Below are positions 6,459 to 10,521 of a stretch of 10,521 nt of DNA, piece by piece. The notes below the pieces were generated by a model. The model was not told where the DNA came from, searched no databases, and saw only the letters and a list, made by a program, of their open reading frames with translations. The position numbers and the translations under genes were made by a program. The DNA is from Elusimicrobiota bacterium (GTDB lineage Bacteria; Elusimicrobiota; Elusimicrobia; FEN-1173): positions 1-10,521 of the forward strand of contig PMLF01000288.1 in assembly GCA_003158755.1 (NCBI GenBank), read 5' to 3'. Numbering within the stretch: the first letter of the stretch is position 1; each line of letters starts with the position of its first letter.

Positions 6459-6975
6459 CCCGGAGAACGTCCCGGCGCAGATCGTCGACGTTTTTATAGG
6501 CCGCGACGGGCGCGGACGCCGCCGGCGCTTTCACTTTCAGGGACCGCCCCTTCAACTCCGCGCTCGAAAGAACCCGTTTCATCGCGCGCAGTCCCGAATC
6601 GTTAACGGACGGAGCCCATTCCCCGGGATCCGTCATCAGGAGTTCGCGGGCTCCTCCCGCGGCCGGAGCCAGCAGGATGGCATCCCCAGCCGGGAAGGGG
6701 TCTTGAATCATTTGGCAAACGAACCCATCCAGAACGAACAAAGGGCTTGTCCGACCCATCGGCTGGAAATCGGAAACGTTGGGGACCTTCACACGGATCA
6801 ACACCGCGTCCCGGGCCGTCTCCTCCTTCCCGTTCCGCCAAAACGAAGCGGGGTTTTCCAAGCGAACCGCTTTAATGTCCATCACCGACTGCATCCCGCC
6901 CCGGGGCGCCGCCTGGACCGCGCAAACCGCGGACAAGGCCGCCGCCCACATTAACCGCCGAAGAAGACGTTTCAT
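6448..6975 (-). CDS. Exported 175-aa protein of unknown function
   Basis: I do not recognise this family. The product starts with a clear signal peptide: a basic MKRLLRR, a hydrophobic stretch of about 15 residues and a likely VQA cleavage near residue 22-23, leaving a mature protein of about 150 residues. It has no lipobox, no later membrane segment and one cysteine in the mature part (in GFVCQM). A segment near residues 53-90 alternates hydrophobic residues as beta-strands would. The C-terminus is an Ala/Pro/Ser/Lys stretch followed by a charged helix-like tail. GGAGG (complement of 6983-6987) stands 7 nt before the ATG. Both ends overlap neighbouring genes by 4 nt (ATGA), so it is translated with the two giant exported proteins and may serve as their periplasmic partner or chaperone. 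That role is inference from context only. Confidence 0.9.
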   Translation of the reverse strand: MKRLLRRLMWAAALSAVCAVQAAPRGGMQSVMDIKAVRLENPASFWRNGKEETARDAVLIRVKVPNVSDFQPMGRTSPLFVLDGFVCQMIQDPFPAGDAILLAPAAGGARELLMTDPGEWAPSVNDSGLRAMKRVLSSAELKGRSLKVKAPAASAPVAAYKNVDDLRRDVLREGR

Positions 6976-6987
6976 TTCTCCACCTCC
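6972..6987 (-). promoter_or_regulatory. Shine-Dalgarno and ATGA stop/start overlap coupling two operon genes
   Basis: On the minus strand GGAGG (6987-6983) lies 7 nt before ATG (6975-6973). That ATG shares ATGA with the TGA stop (6974-6972) of the hydrolase-domain gene. A strong ribosome site inside the end of the upstream gene, together with a 4-nt overlap, is the usual sign of translational coupling. Confidence 0.85.
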
Positions 6988-9900
6988 AAGTCATCGACGG
7001 CGACCCGCCCTTGGGGTGAATCCCCCGGTCCGCCCAGCTTGATTCGGACCTTCGTGATGTGGGCCAGGTCCAGGGACCGACCGACGGCCGTGAAGGCCGC
7101 CGTCGGAAACCGAAACGTCTTGAACGCCGCCGACGTCGTGTCGGCGCTTCCGACGGTTGCCGGATAAATTCCAGGGATTTCGTCGAGCATCGCCGTAGAC
7201 ACGGCGCTCACACGGGAAGAGGCGTCCTCCAACTCCACCGAAAGCCGCATCGGCCCGTTCAACGCGAGTGTCAGGGGATTCTTCGGCTGTTGGGCCACGC
7301 GGAAACAAATCGCCTTCGCTTCCCGCAAGTCCTGTTGCGCCGGATCCAGGCTCTCCGTGTAGACGGTCGAAGCGATCCAATTGAACAAGACGCCCTTGGT
7401 TTCCTGGAAGAACCGGTTGTACACCTCGCTTTCATCCCCCAAATTTCCATCCAAAAGATAGGCAACGGTCGCGCCGCTGACGGTCCCCGATACCGCCTGG
7501 CCGGAACTGGAAACCGAAGTGGAAACGTCGGTCTCGTAGTCGTCCATCACGGCCTTCGCGACGCCCGTTTGCAGGCGCGCCTGTTGGTGCATCTTCAAGG
7601 AAGGGTCCACTCCCAAAGGCCGCAGGAGGGCCGGCGGCTCCAGGAAATAGCTCCTCGCCGCCTCGTCCTTTCCATCGACCAACGACAGGAAGGCCGTGAC
7701 ATATCCTTTGGCGAAATCACGCTGTTTGTCCCCGTCCACCAAATCGGCCCCCACGTGGGTGATCGGGGCCGTGGACGCGGTGCGAAAATCCAAACCGGGA
7801 TAGACGGCTTCCTGGGTTGCATCGTCGAAACCCCAACTCGTGTTGAAATTGTTGTGGTCGCCGCCCAACAAGCGAACCGCGAACTTGTCGGCGGTTGCGC
7901 GATTGTAGTGACGGAATGGCGCGACCGGCAATTGGGCCCCGTTCACATCCCCGTCCGCGCTGCCGTAAAGGAGGAGATAAGGCACGTCGGGCTTGAGGGT
8001 GGCGGGATTCCGTTGGATTTCCTGCGTCACAGGCGACAAGCTGACGATTCCTTTGACCGCCGTCGGGCTGATGCCGGCCAAAGTCCCTCCCGGGGGGCGG
8101 TTTCCCGGGTCCTGGAGGAGGTCATAGGCCATAATCACCGCCTCGCCGCCGCGGGAGTGCCCCACGAAATATATCCGCGAAGCGTCGATTTTCCCCGCCA
8201 AGACCCCTCCGGCGATCGACGGGTCCGTCAGGAGTTTTTCGATGTTCTTCAGCATCACCCACGCCCGTAGACGGATCCCGCTCGTCGTGATGTTCGGATA
8301 CATGCCATTGACCCCGAGCCTGGAATTCCCCACCATTTCATCCAGGTCGACGCTCAAGGTCACGAAACCGCGGCTGGCCAATTCCTCCTGGAGGTAGGTG
8401 TGGCCCCTGAAATTCTCGTCTTTTGTTATGAGCGGTGACACGGTCTGGATGATGAAAGCAGCCGTCGATACATGGAGCGGCACATGGTTCCCGTGCGCGA
8501 ACACCACGAGGGCGCACGGCCCGGTCGAGATCGTCGGATAAACGATCCGTCCCCGAAGGCGGAAACTGAAGGTGGACGTCAATCCGTCGTAGGAGCCCCC
8601 CGGCACCGCGGTGATGGTGGACGGGTTCACCATGCCGTAATCGGTCGTCGCCGTGGTCAAAGGCCCGGGGGCCGTGAACGACGGTTCCACCGTCAGGGAC
8701 GCCGAACCGTCCAGGCTGTCCAGGATGTCCCCCGGGCTCAAGTTGCCGTCGGGCTTGGCGGAGGTCGATACGTCCACCCCGTCGCCGAAATCGTACACCG
8801 TGTCGTAAGCGCCCGGAGCCGCCGACGCCCAGGGCGTTGAAATGTTGACCGCCATCGACGCCGACGAGAACACCACGTCTTTCGCGCCGCCCGTCACGTC
8901 CGCCAGCGAAGGATCCGCCACCCAATCATCCGGCGACTTGTGGGCCACCACGTAGAGGCGCGCGTGACGTCCGCCGCGTTCCCGGTGCCGGGCGCCGTCC
9001 AAGGCGGTCTTCACCGGCGCACCCACGTTCGTCGTCCGGAGCGTGCGGAAATAGGGGTATTCGGTTCCCGTGTCCACCCCCGTCATCCCCGGGAAGGTCC
9101 CCACCCGGAACTTCATGAGGTCCTCCGCCAACACCACCACACCTTTCTTGTAGGAAAGCTTCAGGCTCGTCTCCCCCAAGGTCTTGCCGTAGACCAGCAA
9201 CGGCACGCTCATCTTGTGCGACGCGAAATCCGCCTCCGACCAGGTCGTCGGCACCGCCGCCGGCGATGGGTCGGCCGCCGTGCTCGAATAGAACTCCGCC
9301 TGGGCGGGACCGCCGGCGTCGTAGGTGAGTTCAAGCGTCGCTCCGGGCACATCCGGCTGGGCCTCCACGTTCATCGGCCGCATTCGGTATCTCAGCCACG
9401 GAAAATTCGCGTCCGTCACCGCCTCCGGCGACAGGCTTCCGGGCAGGAACACTCCGACGCTTGCCTGGGTCGTTGGATCGGCGTCCGACGCCCGGATCCT
9501 CGCCCGCACCACCGTCACGGCCGCCTTCGCCGCGGTCGCCTTGGACCCGGCGGTCCCGTCGGGAGTGTAGCGCAGGGAGAACGTCGTCTTCCCCGCGCTG
9601 CCCGGCGCCGCGCCCTTCAGGGTGTACGTCCTCGGGGCCGACAAATCCGCCGCCGCGATCGTAACCCCGCCGTCGAGATCGAACGTCGAGGTCGACCGGG
9701 AAAGCGTCAGGGTTCCCGGCTCGTCCTCCGCCTTCAAGACGGCGTTCCCCGGCAGCATGCCTCCCGCGTCGCCCGTCAGTTGAACGGTCAAATCCATGGT
9801 CCCGCCCTCTTTCAGGAAGCCCCCGGGAGTCAGCGCGTCGGAATCCGCCACGCCGGAGAGCCGCGCTTCGGCCCGGTACACCGTGAAAGTGCTGCGAGGG

Positions 9901-10521
9901 CTGGTCCCCATGGACGCCCCGCCGCTTCGAATCTCCAACTCCAGCTCATAGGACCCTGTGGAAATAAACATCCCTCCCACGTCCCCGTCCCACGCGAAGG
10001 ATCCGGAGAAAGGTCCGGAAATGGAATCCTCATACGCCAACGACCCCGTCCCCTTGTCGTAGATCCGGTACCTCAGCTCGTCGAAGGGCGTCGTGTCCGG
10101 CGTTTGACCCGATACGCTGTAATTGACGTTCAGCGAATCGGTCCCGTCCTCCAGCCCATCCAGGGACAGGAACTGGTCGGTCGAGGACGATAGGTCCACG
10201 TCCAGCGTCTGGATCCAAATGGAACTCTTTTGCACCGCCGAAAACGGCATCACGTTCCCCGACGAATCCAGCAGTCTCAAGGCCACCGTGTAGCGCCCCG
10301 GAGTCGGGCGCTGGCCGTTGTTCACGAACCCGGACCAATGGGCGGTCAGGACTCCTCCCTTGTTCGAGGGGAGAAGGTCCACGTCCCACACCTGATCGAA
10401 CACCGGATTGACGAGGTCTTCGTCGTGGAATATCTGCATGTTCACGCGGAACCCGTAGAGAAGCGCGGGATAGTCGTAAAGGACGGAATTCAAGTGGTAG
10501 TACACCATGACGTCCGTACGG
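6972..10521 (-). CDS. Giant Ig-like repeat protein with alpha/beta-hydrolase domain, N-terminus beyond right edge
   Basis: The frame is still open at the right edge. The first in-window Met (10508) has no signal peptide and sits in mid-domain sequence, so the true start is outside. Numbering from that Met, 1178 residues are visible. FlgD-like Ig modules lie at about 20-105 and 130-210 (GxFAWDG..GxYELELEI pattern), with further Ig-like beta modules to about 640. An alpha/beta-hydrolase follows at about 655-945: FAHGNH oxyanion region (670-675), YLQEELASRGF (705-715), nucleophile elbow GHSRGG with Ser785 (codon 8154-8156), an acid at Asp852 or Asp854, and His885 in GGDH (7854-7856). A beta-sandwich-like C-terminus spans about 1060-1178. 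All triad candidates are present, so an active esterase or related hydrolase is likely; the substrate is unknown. It is the most upstream operon gene seen and overlaps the next by ATGA. Residues 506-517 may be locally out of frame. Confidence 0.9.
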   Translation of the reverse strand, partial: RTDVMVYYHLNSVLYDYPALLYGFRVNMQIFHDEDLVNPVFDQVWDVDLLPSNKGGVLTAHWSGFVNNGQRPTPGRYTVALRLLDSSGNVMPFSAVQKSSIWIQTLDVDLSSSTDQFLSLDGLEDGTDSLNVNYSVSGQTPDTTPFDELRYRIYDKGTGSLAYEDSISGPFSGSFAWDGDVGGMFISTGSYELELEIRSGGASMGTSPRSTFTVYRAEARLSGVADSDALTPGGFLKEGGTMDLTVQLTGDAGGMLPGNAVLKAEDEPGTLTLSRSTSTFDLDGGVTIAAADLSAPRTYTLKGAAPGSAGKTTFSLRYTPDGTAGSKATAAKAAVTVVRARIRASDADPTTQASVGVFLPGSLSPEAVTDANFPWLRYRMRPMNVEAQPDVPGATLELTYDAGGPAQAEFYSSTAADPSPAAVPTTWSEADFASHKMSVPLLVYGKTLGETSLKLSYKKGVVVLAEDLMKFRVGTFPGMTGVDTGTEYPYFRTLRTTNVGAPVKTALDGARHRERGGRHARLYVVAHKSPDDWVADPSLADVTGGAKDVVFSSASMAVNISTPWASAAPGAYDTVYDFGDGVDVSTSAKPDGNLSPGDILDSLDGSASLTVEPSFTAPGPLTTATTDYGMVNPSTITAVPGGSYDGLTSTFSFRLRGRIVYPTISTGPCALVVFAHGNHVPLHVSTAAFIIQTVSPLITKDENFRGHTYLQEELASRGFVTLSVDLDEMVGNSRLGVNGMYPNITTSGIRLRAWVMLKNIEKLLTDPSIAGGVLAGKIDASRIYFVGHSRGGEAVIMAYDLLQDPGNRPPGGTLAGISPTAVKGIVSLSPVTQEIQRNPATLKPDVPYLLLYGSADGDVNGAQLPVAPFRHYNRATADKFAVRLLGGDHNNFNTSWGFDDATQEAVYPGLDFRTASTAPITHVGADLVDGDKQRDFAKGYVTAFLSLVDGKDEAARSYFLEPPALLRPLGVDPSLKMHQQARLQTGVAKAVMDDYETDVSTSVSSSGQAVSGTVSGATVAYLLDGNLGDESEVYNRFFQETKGVLFNWIASTVYTESLDPAQQDLREAKAICFRVAQQPKNPLTLALNGPMRLSVELEDASSRVSAVSTAMLDEIPGIYPATVGSADTTSAAFKTFRFPTAAFTAVGRSLDLAHITKVRIKLGGPGDSPQGRVAVDDLEVEK

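Noticed and set aside
1148..6499. A 1783-codon open reading frame on the plus strand opposite the giant NHL/M6-like gene
   Set aside because: It is in exact codon register with the minus-strand gene, so it stays open simply because that gene uses no TTA, CTA or TCA codons, as expected at high GC. Its translation is Arg/Pro/His-rich with no domains, while the minus-strand product has a signal peptide, NHL repeats and EF-hands.
7059..10193. Long plus-strand open frames opposite the hydrolase-domain gene (7059-8270 and 8940-10193)
   Set aside because: They have the same codon-register mirror effect and low-complexity Arg/Gly/His-rich products, with no Shine-Dalgarno or recognisable domain.

Overview
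This is a GC-rich bacterial window. It lies on a chromosome-like segment that pairs a cold-shock gene and an RNA helicase gene with an operon of very large exported proteins. The protein architectures (FlgD-like and other Ig-like repeats, NHL propeller, CARDB-like modules, EF-hands) are common in Gram-negative environmental phyla such as Elusimicrobiota and related groups. The sequence alone does not fix the phylum, so that assignment is only a guess. There are no tRNA or rRNA genes, no CRISPR array, no insertion sequence and no attachment site that I can support.

Left part (1-1031): the N-terminal 155 codons of a DEAD-box RNA helicase run off the left edge on the minus strand. A single-domain CspA-type cold-shock protein is encoded divergently on the plus strand. 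The roughly 300 bp between them is less GC-rich than the genes and appears densely regulatory. It holds two back-to-back sigma70-like promoters. The short helicase leader carries a strong intrinsic-terminator-like hairpin ending just upstream of the helicase Shine-Dalgarno. The roughly 150-nt csp leader carries a cold-box-like element, a weaker terminator-like hairpin, and an exact 8-bp complementarity between its predicted 5' end and the segment just before its Shine-Dalgarno. Because cold-shock proteins are known RNA chaperones and antiterminators, this looks like a small RNA-remodelling module controlled at the RNA level. That functional link is inference. A 17-bp hairpin at 991-1028 separates csp from the convergent operon.

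Right part (1076-10521): three genes on the minus strand form a tight operon read from right to left, with ATGA stop/start overlaps at both junctions. The first gene, open at the right edge, encodes a giant protein with FlgD-like and Ig-like modules followed by an alpha/beta-hydrolase with a clear GHSRGG nucleophile elbow and a C-terminal beta-sandwich-like domain. The second encodes a 175-aa orphan protein with a signal peptide. The third encodes a roughly 1790-aa exported protein built as signal peptide, six NHL repeats, CARDB-like module, M6-like metallopeptidase domain, CARDB-like module, a Cys-rich unassigned region, and four C-terminal EF-hands.

The most striking protein-level observation is in that M6-like domain. 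The expected HExxH motif reads HGMSH: the probable zinc ligands remain but the catalytic glutamate is replaced by glycine, so the domain is probably a pseudoprotease with a binding or scaffold role. The three proteins are probably exported together and act at or beyond the cell surface, one as a hydrolase and one as a calcium-binding multidomain scaffold. Their substrate is unknown. Long plus-strand open frames opposite these genes are mirror images caused by the gene's codon usage and are not annotated.
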